From contig NC_015680.1 in the NCBI RefSeq assembly GCF_000215995.1, forward strand, positions 1-64,000: 64,000 nt of DNA, given 5' to 3'. The position numbers and the translations under genes were made by a program. Shown here in pieces: positions 54,508 to 62,617 of this stretch. The notes under the pieces were generated by a model. The model was not told the DNA's origin. It did not search any database and saw only the letters and a program-made list of their open reading frames with translations. Source of the stretch: Pyrococcus yayanosii CH1 (GTDB taxonomy: Archaea; Methanobacteriota_B; Thermococci; Thermococcales; Thermococcaceae). Numbering within the stretch: position 1 is the first letter of the stretch; every line of letters starts with the position of its first letter.

Positions 54508-55341
54508 TCACCTCAGGGTTATGCCCCACATCGTCACGAGGTAGCGTCTCGCGAAGAACACGAACATCATGGCTGGAAGGGTCATTATGAAGGCCGCTGC
54601 AAACTTGTAATAAGCTGGAGCTGCCCCCCCACTCGCTCCCGCTACTATGGAGAGTATCTGAGCCGGCAAGGTCCTATTATGAAGCGTCAATATCGAGGCA
54701 ACGAACACCTCGTTCCAGCTCATTACAAAGGTGAACATGGCGGCCGCCGCGAGGCCCGGGAGGGCAAGGGGCAATGTTATCTTAAGGAACGCGCCGAGCC
54801 TCGTGAGGCCGAAGACCATGGCGGCCTCCTCGAGTTCCTTTTCGACGCTTCCGAAGATACTCGACGTTATGAGGACGACGAAGGGTAGGGCCATGGCCGT
54901 GTGGGCCAAAGCCACGCCAAGTAGGGTGTCTATGAGGTTCAGCCTTATGTATAGAACGACCAGGGGAATTGCCATGACCGGGATTGGGAACATTCTCAAG
55001 GCCACGATGGAAAGCTTTATGGTGTCTTTACCGCGGAAGGCAAAGCGAGCGACAGCATAGCCCGCTGGAATGCCAAGGGAGAAGCTTATGGCTATCGTCA
55101 GCAGGGCCACAACAACGCTGTTCTTTATGCCGTCCCACGCCCCAAGGGTGAAGAGTATCGTCTTCACCCACGCCGTCGTGAAGTTCGTTGGGACAACCTT
55201 CTCGGGATCGTAGTAGTCGAGCTTGCTGGAGAAGGCGTAAAGTGTCGAGACTATGATAGGGATTACTATCCAGGCGACAACCGTGAATATAAAGGCATAG
55301 AAAGCGATCTTCTTGAGCATGAACTTCGTCTTGTCGTTCAT
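54508..55341 (-). CDS. Sugar ABC permease, MalG type
   Basis: This 277-residue membrane protein has six predicted helices. The EAA loop toward the end, EEAAMVFGLTRLGAFLKITLPLALPGLAA, docks to the ATPase. The N-terminus KKIAFYAFIFTVVAWIVIPIIVSTLYAF is typical of MalG-like CUT1 proteins. ATG 55341 is in an ATGA overlap with the preceding permease and has GGAGGTGA upstream. Substrate unknown. Confidence 0.92.
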   Translation of the reverse strand: MNDKTKFMLKKIAFYAFIFTVVAWIVIPIIVSTLYAFSSKLDYYDPEKVVPTNFTTAWVKTILFTLGAWDGIKNSVVVALLTIAISFSLGIPAGYAVARFAFRGKDTIKLSIVALRMFPIPVMAIPLVVLYIRLNLIDTLLGVALAHTAMALPFVVLITSSIFGSVEKELEEAAMVFGLTRLGAFLKITLPLALPGLAAAAMFTFVMSWNEVFVASILTLHNRTLPAQILSIVAGASGGAAPAYYKFAAAFIMTLPAMMFVFFARRYLVTMWGITLR

Positions 55342-56186
55342 TGCCTCACCTCCAAGTACTCCGCCTTGAGGAACTTAACGTAGAGTGCTCCGAGAACTAT
55401 TGAGAGTAGAGCTATCGTAAGGGCATATATTGATGCAACCCCATAATCCTTTATCTCAGTGAGCTGATAGAATCCCTCACCAGCAAGCACCGGTATGTCT
55501 CTACCCGCCAGTATCCAGACGACGCCAAAGACCTGCATCGCGAAGAGAGTCCTGATTATGAGGGCGCTCTGAATGCTGGGCTTGAGCATAGGAATGACTA
55601 TCCTCCTGAGCCTCGTCCAATAACCCGCACCGAAGACCTCTGCCGCCTCGAGGTACTCCCGGCTTATCATCTGGAGTCCAGCGAGGATTATCACAAAGAC
55701 TATCGCGGTGGCCCTCCATAGCTCGGCAATCACTATGGCAAGGAACTCCATGTTCCTGTACTGGTAACCGAAGAAGTGAATAGGCTCGCTTATGATACCA
55801 AGGTTCATGAGGAGCTTGTTCATAAAGCCGTGGTCCGAGAGCATCGTATACCATATTAAACCTGCCGCAACGTCGCTTATAGTTAAGGGAATCACGAGAA
55901 CGTATATAGCTAAATCCTTCCCTCTAAAGGCTCTATTAACGGCCAAAGCAAGGATAAGCGCGAGAACCAGCTGTAAGGGAACTATCACGGCGGCGAAGGC
56001 GAGGGTGTACTTCAGGGCCTTCCAGAACATGGGATCGGAGGTGGCCCTCCTAACGGTTTCAAGGGAGAAGGTTCCATTCTTCGTAAAGGCCAGATAAAGG
56101 GCCTCTAGAAGCGGATAGCCGATAAAGAAAAGTAGGTATGCAAGGGCTGGCAAAATTAAAAGGTAGGGAAGGTGTCGGGTCCTCAT
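55338..56186 (-). CDS. Sugar ABC permease, MalF type
   Basis: This 282-residue membrane protein has six helices. The EAA motif is EAAEVFGAGYWTRLRRIVIPMLKPSIQSALI. LPYLLILPALAYLLFFIGYPLLEALYLAF is the usual first helix. It pairs with the MalG-type protein in one importer. The start, ATG 56186, lies 10 nt after the binding-protein stop with GAGGGT upstream. Confidence 0.92.
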   Translation of the reverse strand: MRTRHLPYLLILPALAYLLFFIGYPLLEALYLAFTKNGTFSLETVRRATSDPMFWKALKYTLAFAAVIVPLQLVLALILALAVNRAFRGKDLAIYVLVIPLTISDVAAGLIWYTMLSDHGFMNKLLMNLGIISEPIHFFGYQYRNMEFLAIVIAELWRATAIVFVIILAGLQMISREYLEAAEVFGAGYWTRLRRIVIPMLKPSIQSALIIRTLFAMQVFGVVWILAGRDIPVLAGEGFYQLTEIKDYGVASIYALTIALLSIVLGALYVKFLKAEYLEVRQ

Positions 56187-56195
56187 GGCCGACCC

Positions 56196-57476
56196 TCACG
56201 GTACCTCGAGACCCTTCTCCTGGAAAAGACCATAGAGCTTCGGCTTGAGCTCTGCAGTGACCTTGGCGGGGTCCTCGCCCTGGAGCACTATCCTCTGAAA
56301 GGCCTCCCTGTAGATGGCGCTGAACTCACCGCCCTTCTCGCCAAGGTTGGGAATCATGACTATGAGGGCGTCCTTGGTCGAGGATTGCGCAGCTACTCCG
56401 TTGGCGAGGATCTTGAGCGGCCCCTCAGGAACCGCGTCGGCCGCCTCCTTGACGGTCGGGAAGAAGCCAACGTTCTTCAGGATCTCCACCTGCACCTCCG
56501 GCCTCGTGAGGTAGTCGATGAGTTTCCAAGCCTCCTCCGGGTGCGGCGCGTTCTTCGGTATCGCAAGACCAGCGAGAACGACTATGAATCCCCTGCCCTT
56601 AGGTCCCCTCGGGACGGGAACGACGACAAACTGGTCTGGCTTGGTCTCTATGGCGTTCTTGATCCTCGCGGTGTGGTCCCAGGCTATGAGGACTTCTCCT
56701 TGTAGCAGTGGATCTGCCATGGAATCCCAGGTCGTGGAAGTCGGGTTCACATACTGCCAGAGCTCCTTGAGGTAGTTCCACATCTTAACGGCCTCTGGAG
56801 TGTCGAAGTTCTTTGCCTCGTAGCCCGTGAAGCTCGGGTAGAGGTAGCCGTGGAGGAACCTGTGGAAGAGTCCTTTTGGACCTGCCGGGAATCCTAGGGC
56901 CTTCTTGCCGGTCTGTTCGTAGATGTTTTTGGCCCACTCAAGGAGGGCATCGTACGTCCACTTCTCGGTCCCCTTTATGACATCCTCCTCCGTCAGACCG
57001 GCCGGCAGGTACTTGAAGGCGTCCTTGTTGATGACCATCACGTAGGTGGCGCTCATCCAAGGTATGTAGAAGATCTTGCCGTCCTTGTCGGTGGCGTACT
57101 TCATAAAGCTCTCGATGAAGGTCCTACCCTCGAGCTTCTTGTCGCTGAGGTCCATGAGCCAGCCCTGGGAGTTGAAGTAATCGAGGCCGCCGTGGAGGTC
57201 GCCTATGACGTCTATGGTTACCTTTCCGGCTTCCATCTCACCTGCGAGCCTCGTTGAGAGGTCAGCGTAGCTCAGCGGGACGAACTCGACGTCTATGCCG
57301 GTCTCGTCCTTGAAGGGTGGCAGTAGCTTCTCGAGAACGAAGGCCCTTTCTTCGGGCGGATTAAGCTGGGTAGAGGCCCAGACTACCTTTGCCTCCTCTT
57401 TCCCACCTATGCACCCGCTCACCATCACGGCCGCTAGCAGTAGGGTCGCGAGCAAAACACCGCCGATCTTCCTCAT
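56196..57476 (-). CDS. Carbohydrate ABC transporter substrate-binding lipoprotein
   Basis: This 426-residue extracytoplasmic protein has a signal peptide and lipobox (AVMVSGCIGG). It has the MalE-like fold: LPPFKDETGIDVEFVPL, YIPWMSATYVMVINKDAFKYL, GEVLIAWDHTARIKNA and IPKNAPHPEEAWKLIDYLTRPE. The sugar is not evident; oligosaccharides such as maltodextrin, trehalose or cellobiose are family substrates. Promoter: TATTTAAAT (about 57513-57521) about 40 nt before ATG 57476, with GGTGATTG as SD. I found no clear TGM, so control by Tgr/TrmBL1 is not supported. Confidence 0.92.
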   Translation of the reverse strand: MRKIGGVLLATLLLAAVMVSGCIGGKEEAKVVWASTQLNPPEERAFVLEKLLPPFKDETGIDVEFVPLSYADLSTRLAGEMEAGKVTIDVIGDLHGGLDYFNSQGWLMDLSDKKLEGRTFIESFMKYATDKDGKIFYIPWMSATYVMVINKDAFKYLPAGLTEEDVIKGTEKWTYDALLEWAKNIYEQTGKKALGFPAGPKGLFHRFLHGYLYPSFTGYEAKNFDTPEAVKMWNYLKELWQYVNPTSTTWDSMADPLLQGEVLIAWDHTARIKNAIETKPDQFVVVPVPRGPKGRGFIVVLAGLAIPKNAPHPEEAWKLIDYLTRPEVQVEILKNVGFFPTVKEAADAVPEGPLKILANGVAAQSSTKDALIVMIPNLGEKGGEFSAIYREAFQRIVLQGEDPAKVTAELKPKLYGLFQEKGLEVP

Positions 57477-57582
57477 GCCACAATCACCATAAGGTTATTC
57501 GTTTAGGAGAAAATATTTAAATGTTGCCAAACTCCGGCCATATCTTTTTAACGGTTCCTGCCGACTAAGTGCGGTGATAAGT

Positions 57583-58596
57583 GTGGGCGATATCAAGGCC
57601 GAATGGGAGAAAGCCCTAAACGAGAGGGATTGTGGGAGACTGCTTGAGCTATTTGACGATTACATCGAGGAGATAGAGGACGAAGAGACCCTTAGAGGAG
57701 AGCTTAAAAGACTTGGGGATGTCCTTGTCGAATGCGACGACCCTTACGATCTCGCTTATGAGGTTGCCCATGTCTACTCCCACTTGGGCGAGACGGAGAA
57801 GGGCATCGAGATTTACAAACGCATAGCGAAGCGGAAGAAGGACGATCCTGATGAATATGCTGTGGCCCTATATTACCTGGCCGATGCCTATGAGCACTTC
57901 GGCATGCCGGAAAAGGCCATAGAGGTTTACGAACAACTCCTCAAGCTTGAGGAGGAGATTGGTAACGAGAGAGAGACAGCCCTAACGCTTGCCCACCTAG
58001 CGGTGAGCCATGACGAGCTCGGCGAGGTCGAGAAGGCCGTTGCCCTTATGGAAAGGGCAAGGGATATATTCGAGAGGCTTGGGGACGAGGTTAATCTGCT
58101 GACGAGCCTTATAGACTTGGCCCACTTCCACTACGAGCTGGGCCACTACGACGAGGCTGAGGCTCTCATAAGGGAGGTTCTGAGAAATCCGAGGAACGAC
58201 GAGATAGAGGTTAACGCGAGGCTGGTTGAGGCCGAGATACACGCCGGGAGGAAGAACTACAGGGCCGCGTTCACAGCGCTGAGAGATGCTCTGTTGAAGA
58301 CGAATGAAAAGGAGGAGCTCTTCAGTCTGGTCTTTGACACGCTGGTGGACTTCTTGGAGGACCTTCTGGACGAGGGGGCATACGGGGACGTATACGAGAA
58401 TGTTGGATTACTAGCCGAGGCCTTCGAGGACGACACTGCCGACTTCTTCAGAGCCATCGGGGAGCTGGCACGGTGGCGGGAGGGCGACGAAGAGGCAAAG
58501 AAGCGCTTCGAGGAGCTCTATTCAAAGGTAAAGAACGAGGAGCTGAGGCTTATCCTCGACGAGTGGAAGAGGCCGAAGCTGACCTTTGGCCTCTAA
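57583..58596 (+). CDS. TPR-repeat protein
   Basis: This 337-residue acidic protein consists of tandem helix pairs of the tetratricopeptide type. Clear units are VALYYLADAYEHFGMPEKAIEVYEQLL, TLAHLAVSHDELGEVEKAVALMERA and SLIDLAHFHYELGHYDEAEALIREVL, spaced about 40 residues, with weaker ones before and after. Such scaffolds mediate protein contacts; the partner is unknown. GTG 57583 is chosen for the GGTGA about 5 nt upstream; GTG 57574 would add three residues. A TATA-like TCTTTTTAACG lies near 57542-57552. It converges with the EF-1 beta gene with 1 nt between. Confidence 0.85.
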   Translation: MGDIKAEWEKALNERDCGRLLELFDDYIEEIEDEETLRGELKRLGDVLVECDDPYDLAYEVAHVYSHLGETEKGIEIYKRIAKRKKDDPDEYAVALYYLADAYEHFGMPEKAIEVYEQLLKLEEEIGNERETALTLAHLAVSHDELGEVEKAVALMERARDIFERLGDEVNLLTSLIDLAHFHYELGHYDEAEALIREVLRNPRNDEIEVNARLVEAEIHAGRKNYRAAFTALRDALLKTNEKEELFSLVFDTLVDFLEDLLDEGAYGDVYENVGLLAEAFEDDTADFFRAIGELARWREGDEEAKKRFEELYSKVKNEELRLILDEWKRPKLTFGL

Positions 58597-58597
58597 C

Positions 58598-58873
58598 TCA
58601 AATCCTTGAAACGGTCTCGACCTCGGCGCTCTCGACGTTCTCAACTTTTCTGAAGAGCTCGGCGACCTCGTCGAAGGAGTAGCCCTCCTCGTCCTTCCCA
58701 AGGACGTAGAACTTCAGGGCCACGAGGCCAAATGCGATTGGCTCTCGCTCAACCTTCGCGAGGCCATACTTCTCCGGTATCACTGCCTTTAGCTTCTCCT
58801 CGAGCTCGTCGAGGTTGACCTCCGGGTCGGTTGGCATAACCTTAATAACTCCAACGACGTTGAAGTCGCTCAT
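58598..58873 (-). CDS. ef1b: Translation elongation factor 1 beta (aEF1B)
   Basis: This 91-residue nucleotide-exchange factor for EF-1 alpha consists only of the catalytic domain, as usual in archaea. VVGVIKVMPTDPEVNLDELEEKLKAVIPE, REPIAFGLVALKFYVLG and the terminal NVESAEVETVSRI are diagnostic. ATG 58873 is directly adjacent to the stop of the zinc-ribbon gene, so the two are cotranscribed, an arrangement common in Thermococcales. Confidence 0.95.
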   Translation of the reverse strand: MSDFNVVGVIKVMPTDPEVNLDELEEKLKAVIPEKYGLAKVEREPIAFGLVALKFYVLGKDEEGYSFDEVAELFRKVENVESAEVETVSRI

Positions 58874-59065
58874 TCACGGTCCCTCCCATCCGCACTTAGG
58901 GCACTTGTAAGGCTTGGCGAGCACGCGGCAGGACTCACACCGCCATATTATCGCTTCGCCGCAGTTGGGACAGACGAAGTGAGTAGCGTGCTCCCTGGGC
59001 GTTATCTCCCTTCCGCACGACGTGCACACGGGTATCTCGAACTTCATCTCAACAGCCTCTGCCAA
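58874..59065 (-). CDS. Small zinc-ribbon protein (HVO_2753/DUF1610 type)
   Basis: This 63-residue protein has four CxxC knuckles: [23 protein letters not shown] and CPKCGWEGP, enough for two zinc sites. It is widespread in archaea, commonly next to EF-1 beta, suggesting a translation-linked role that the sequence does not prove. The start TTG 59065 has GGAGGTG 7 nt upstream. ATG 59047 is an alternative and would leave [11 protein letters not shown] as the beginning. Confidence 0.85.
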   Translation of the reverse strand: MAEAVEMKFEIPVCTSCGREITPREHATHFVCPNCGEAIIWRCESCRVLAKPYKCPKCGWEGP

Positions 59066-59193
59066 CTCCCCACACCTCCGAGAATTGGAGCTTTTGTCTT
59101 TTGCTGTCCTCGGATGGACCGGGCCCTTTATAAACCTTTCTCCATATGGTCAAGCTTTTTAAACCCCTCCGGGGACTTCCTCAGGGGAAGCTA

Positions 59194-60039
59194 ATGGAGA
59201 CGAGAGCCCTGCTGGAGATAATTAGGCCACACAACTGCCTTCTCGCAGGTTTAGTGGGTGTTCTGGGGGCCCTCGTCGCCTATGAAGGCGTTCCTCCCAT
59301 AGACAGACTTCTCATCGTGTTCCTCGTGGTCTTCCTCGGTTGTGCCGGTGGAAATACAGTAAATGATTACTTCGACTACGAAATCGACATGATAAACAGG
59401 CCGAACAGGCCCCTACCTCGGGGAGCCCTCTCAAGGAGGCTTGCCCTCTACTACTCCCTCCTCCTCTACGCCCTCGGCCTATCCTTTGCATACTTCCTCG
59501 GCTTTAAGGCGTTTATCTTCGCTTTCTCTGCCTACACCCTAACCTTCATCTACGCGTGGAAGCTCAAACCCCTTCCCTTCGTTGGCAACGTGGCCGTCGC
59601 CCTATTGACGGGTGCGACCCCTATATATGGAGCCTTGGGCGTTGGGAGGATAGGTCTAGCAGGCTACCTGGCAATCTGTGCCTTCCTCGTTAACGTCGCC
59701 CGCGAGATAATGAAGGACATTGAGGACGTGGAAGGCGATAAGCGACTCGGAGCGAGGACCCTGCCCATAGTTTCTAGCCCCAAAAAAGCAGCCGAGATAG
59801 CATCTCTCTTCGGTTTCTTAACAGTCCTTGCGTCCCTTCTTCCAATTAGGGCCGGAATAGGGCTTGGCTATCTTCCGATGATCCTTGTGGATGGGATGAT
59901 ACTCAAGGCAAGTATTGATATGCTCAAGGAACCTAGGCCCGAGGTGGCGGGGAGGGCCCAAAGGGCCCTCAAGCTGGCTACATTCATAGCGGTTGTTAGT
60001 TTCCTGTTCGGGGCGATAACGAAGGGGGTGGGAATATGA
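59194..60039 (+). CDS. Digeranylgeranylglyceryl phosphate synthase (UbiA family)
   Basis: This 281-residue membrane prenyltransferase adds the second geranylgeranyl chain to GGGP in archaeal lipid synthesis. The first Asp-rich motif is GNTVNDYFDYEIDMINRPNRPLPRG. The second is MKDIEDVEGDKRLGARTLPI. About eight hydrophobic helices are present. ATG 59194 has CAGGGGAAG upstream; the longer frame from 59146 adds 16 unlikely residues. It is coupled by ATGA to the next gene. Together with the mevalonate operon at 36687 it represents isoprenoid lipid metabolism in this window. Confidence 0.92.
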   Translation: METRALLEIIRPHNCLLAGLVGVLGALVAYEGVPPIDRLLIVFLVVFLGCAGGNTVNDYFDYEIDMINRPNRPLPRGALSRRLALYYSLLLYALGLSFAYFLGFKAFIFAFSAYTLTFIYAWKLKPLPFVGNVAVALLTGATPIYGALGVGRIGLAGYLAICAFLVNVAREIMKDIEDVEGDKRLGARTLPIVSSPKKAAEIASLFGFLTVLASLLPIRAGIGLGYLPMILVDGMILKASIDMLKEPRPEVAGRAQRALKLATFIAVVSFLFGAITKGVGI

Positions 60040-60413
60040 TTGAGGGGGTCATAAAGGATAACATCGAGAGTGATACGTTCTGGCTCGTGATAATCTTCAA
60101 GACGCCCCTTGGTCCCTCTGAGACGATGGAAAGGATCGCAAAGGCTGTAGAGAACGCCGGGTGGAAGGTCACGTTTAAGGCGAACTGGTGGACGGCTGAC
60201 ATCCCCTACGGCCTCGTAAGGATAGACGCGAAGAAGAACGGCAGGGAGAAGATTATCCTCGGGAAGTGGATTTTGGGAAGAGAGTGGAAGGTTATAAGAG
60301 CCGAGAGCCTCGAGCTAGAAAAGGGAAAGGATGAATTCTTCCGCACCGTGGACAGCATTACATCTACCCTAATCCACGACCCCGTCATAAGGACAATGCG
60401 GGAGCAGTACTAA
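60036..60413 (+). CDS. Conserved hypothetical protein
   Basis: This 125-residue soluble protein is not assigned to any family I know. It is predicted alpha/beta with WLVIIFKTPLGPSETMERIAKAVENAGWKV, like a small ferredoxin-like fold, and a conserved-looking Trp cluster (KANWWTADIPYGLVRID). The ATGA overlap with the DGGGP synthase gene indicates coupled translation and possibly a lipid-related job, which is speculation. Confidence 0.7.
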   Translation: MIEGVIKDNIESDTFWLVIIFKTPLGPSETMERIAKAVENAGWKVTFKANWWTADIPYGLVRIDAKKNGREKIILGKWILGREWKVIRAESLELEKGKDEFFRTVDSITSTLIHDPVIRTMREQY

Positions 60414-60426
60414 AGGCGCTTGCAAA

Positions 60427-61245
60427 TCAAACGCATCTTTTGGCCTTTTCTCTATCCTCCTCGCTAAGGCGCCACCCCATTGCACCAGCGTTCTCTTCGA
60501 TGTGCCCCTTCCTGCTGGCCTTCGGAATGGCTATAACGTTTTCTTCCCAGATGAGGTAGTTCAGAGCTACCTGGGAAGCCGTCTTACCGTACCTTCTCCC
60601 AATCTTAGCCAGGCATTCGTTTCTCGCGAGGGATCCCTTTTCAAGCGGCGTGTAAGCGATAAGGGCCATGCCCTCACGCTTCATGTAATCAAGGAGGCCG
60701 GTAGTTTCGGGCCACCTGTCCCTTATCGAGTACTTTACCTCGTTGGCGACTATTTCATACTTCCTCATGACTTCTTGGGAGCGCATGAGGAGATTTAAGT
60801 CAAAGTTGCTGACCCCAATGTAGCGAATGAGCCCCTCGTCCACGAGGTCTTCGAGGGCCCAGAGCGTTTTCTTTATTCTCTCGAAGCTATCTCCCGGCCA
60901 GTGGAGAAGGTAGAGGTCTATATAGGTTCCTAACCTTCTAACACTCGCCCTCGCGGCCTTCTTTGCACTCTCATAGCCAAAGTGACTCGGCCAGACCTTG
61001 CTGATGATGAAGACGTCATCTCTTTCGAACTCTTTTATTGCCTCACCCACGAGCTCCTCGCTGTGGCCTGCCCCATAAAATTCCGCCGTGTCGATAAGAT
61101 TAATCCCGAGCTCGAGGCCGTACTTCAGAACGGCGATGCTTTCGCGATCTCGTGAGTAGTCGGGGCTTTCATAGCCCCCTATACCCCACGTGCCTATCCC
61201 TATGGCCGTAACCTTGTCATCGCCGATAACCTTTAGGTCTTTCAT
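60427..61245 (-). CDS. Aldo/keto reductase
   Basis: This 272-residue NAD(P)H-dependent oxidoreductase has a TIM-barrel fold. GIGTWGIGGYESPDYSRDRESI opens the barrel. The catalytic tetrad is visible: Asp in NLIDTAEFYGAGHSEELVG, Tyr of AEFYG, Lys in IISKVWPSHF and His in YLLHWPGDS. GVSNFDLNLL and the NADP-binding AIPKASRKGHIEENAGA complete it. It reduces aldehydes or ketones; the substrate is unknown. ATG 61245 has AGGTG 6 nt upstream; GTG 61254 is less likely. Confidence 0.93.
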   Translation of the reverse strand: MKDLKVIGDDKVTAIGIGTWGIGGYESPDYSRDRESIAVLKYGLELGINLIDTAEFYGAGHSEELVGEAIKEFERDDVFIISKVWPSHFGYESAKKAARASVRRLGTYIDLYLLHWPGDSFERIKKTLWALEDLVDEGLIRYIGVSNFDLNLLMRSQEVMRKYEIVANEVKYSIRDRWPETTGLLDYMKREGMALIAYTPLEKGSLARNECLAKIGRRYGKTASQVALNYLIWEENVIAIPKASRKGHIEENAGAMGWRLSEEDREKAKRCV

Positions 61246-61373
61246 TGTGGACACCTAAAGGCCATAGGTTTCCGAACTTATTAAGGTTTGCGTCTTAACG
61301 CTTAGATGAGTGGACAAGCCTAGGAAGTGAAAGTTTTTGAACTTCAAGTGCTTTTCATCTGTAGGGTGATACA

Positions 61374-61667
61374 ATGGATCCGATTTCAAAGGCCATTGAA
61401 GAGGCAAAGAACGACCCAAAACTTAGAAAAAAGCTCAGGATAAAGGCGGCCCTCACTACGGTGCTGATGATTGCGTTCTTGGGCGTGATATTCATAACCG
61501 TGGGGACGTTCATCTCAGCAAGGCAGGGCACTTTCCTGGGGATGAATCAGCTCGATTTCCTGAAGCTTAGGGCAAGGTACGGGCTCCTCATGATGTTCCT
61601 GATAATACTCCACATTGCGGCCAACTGGAAGATATATAGGAAGGAGCTGGAGCTGCTTTCCGGTTAA
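61374..61667 (+). CDS. Small membrane protein, DUF4405-like
   Basis: This 97-residue protein has two hydrophobic helices (about 27-50 and 70-87). The loop GTFLGMNQLDFLKLRARYGLLMM and the end LIILHIAANWKIYRKEL resemble DUF4405 proteins, where the His in LHxxxNW may ligate heme. The function is unknown. ATG 61374 follows a GGTGATACA SD. It converges with the coiled-coil membrane protein gene, overlapping it by 4 nt. Confidence 0.7.
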   Translation: MDPISKAIEEAKNDPKLRKKLRIKAALTTVLMIAFLGVIFITVGTFISARQGTFLGMNQLDFLKLRARYGLLMMFLIILHIAANWKIYRKELELLSG

Positions 61668-61873
61668 ACTTCTTCCAGCTTTCTCTTTACCTCTTCCGTG
61701 TTTTTCCTAGTTTCTTCAAGCACGTTCTTGAGCCTCTCAATCTCAACCTTGAACTCGTTCAGGACCTTATTCACCTGATAGAACGCGAATATGAGTACCA
61801 CAAGAACTATCAAACTAAGGATTATGCTTATCCATCCACTTGGCGTTGACATGTACCCCCCTCCCCACGGCAT
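61664..61873 (-). CDS. Small membrane-anchored coiled-coil protein
   Basis: This 69-residue protein has one N-terminal membrane helix (SIILSLIVLVVLIFAFYQV) followed by a charged heptad-repeat coiled coil (NEFKVEIERLKNVLEETRKNTEEVKRKLEEV). ATG 61873 has GGAGGGATG upstream; ATG 61852 (MSTPSGW) has its own GGGAGGGGGG and would drop seven residues. It sits 3 nt downstream of the ArsR-like regulator gene, so regulator and membrane protein form an operon. Function unknown. Confidence 0.65.
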   Translation of the reverse strand: MPWGGGYMSTPSGWISIILSLIVLVVLIFAFYQVNKVLNEFKVEIERLKNVLEETRKNTEEVKRKLEEV

Positions 61874-61876
61874 TTT

Positions 61877-62170
61877 TCATCCCTCCAGGTTCTTCAACAA
61901 CTCGTTGTCGATGACTATCCTGAACTGCTTCGCACGATAGTACTTCTTCGCCCTCGGGTCATTGGGTTCGAGGCGGAGCTCACTCTCCACCAGTCCGGCT
62001 TTTTCGAGCTTCTTGAGATGAAGATAGAGGAGCTGTCGCGATATTCCAAGTTCTTTGGCGAGTTCGTAAACATACCACTCCTTTTCGCAGAGCATCTTGA
62101 GTATCCTAACCCTCACGGGATTGCCGAGGGCCTCGCCCACCCTCACGAGCTCCTCGATCGTCTGTACCAT
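61877..62170 (-). CDS. ArsR-like winged-helix transcription regulator
   Basis: This 97-residue DNA-binding protein has a winged helix: EALGNPVRVRILKMLCEKEW, then VYELAKELGISRQLLYLHLKKLEKAGLVESEL, the recognition helix and wing. A short C-terminal part (RAKKYYRAKQFRIVIDNELL) probably dimerises. There is no obvious metal-binding CxC. ATG 62170 is the start; the long upstream frame to 62422 runs through a pseudogene. A tandem 15-nt repeat just upstream is a likely autoregulatory operator. Confidence 0.85.
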   Translation of the reverse strand: MVQTIEELVRVGEALGNPVRVRILKMLCEKEWYVYELAKELGISRQLLYLHLKKLEKAGLVESELRLEPNDPRAKKYYRAKQFRIVIDNELLKNLEG

Positions 62171-62177
62171 GGCTATC

Positions 62178-62207
62178 ACTCTTGACCCTGTGACTCTTGA
62201 CTTTGTG
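62178..62207 (-). promoter_or_regulatory. Tandem 15-nt direct repeat upstream of the ArsR-like gene
   Basis: ACTCTTGACCCTGTG (62178-62192) is followed without a gap by ACTCTTGACTTTGTG (62193-62207); 13 of 15 positions agree. The pair ends 8 nt before the ATG and lies downstream of A/T-rich TATA candidates (62223-62255), an ideal place for repression. Binding by the adjacent regulator is inferred. Confidence 0.5.
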
Positions 62208-62262
62208 TAATTGAAACACCGAATAAAAGATGAAAAGGACAAGGATAAAAAGGTTTCCTGCC

Positions 62263-62606
62263 TCAGCGGTCCACTACCTTGAATGGGGTTACGTTGTATC
62301 TGTTCTCCAGTAGCCTTGTGAAGGCCCTGAGATGGTTCTCTGAAGCCTTTCATTAGGCTCTCGAAGACCGCCTTGAGGGCGAGAGGACTATGTCCATGTG
62401 GGTCTGTTCGCTCCTCGTGCATGCAGAGGGCGTCAATTTCGTCCTGACTCAGGTCTTGGTAGTATGGTTGAGACGTCTGGAATACGTTGCAGTTCCCGTT
62501 GCTGAGTCACTGGTTATGGAGACTGATGCCGCCTACGTAGTTGCCGTACTCGTCGAGCGAGAACTCACCATCTCCAACGGTTCGCCTCCCGGAAAGAAAG
62601 TTAGAA
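62263..62606 (-). pseudogene. Decayed DUF2202 (ferritin-like) paralogue
   Basis: Fragments of the neighbouring DUF2202 gene can be read here on the same strand. SENHLRAFTRLLENRYNVTPF ends at TGA 62265-62263 and parallels SENHLRAFAGQLEGLEVSYTA. QPYYQDLSQDEIDAL parallels TSYYSDLSQEEIDSL. Between them most of the helical middle is deleted and the frame changes (HEERTHMD-like sequence). Farther upstream, GEFSLDEYGNYVGGISLHNQ ends in a stop. It is a truncated, frameshifted copy and not functional. Confidence 0.75.
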
Positions 62607-62617
62607 AGGGAAACACA

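Noticed and set aside
57541-57582. TGM operator near the sugar ABC/TPR divergent promoter
   Set aside because: Only a GTGATA half-site is present; the TATCAC half at the required 5-nt spacing is missing.
61877-62422. Long N-terminal extension of the ArsR-like regulator
   Set aside because: The extra 84 residues translate promoter and DUF2202 pseudogene sequence; the family start is MVQTIEELVRVG at 62170.
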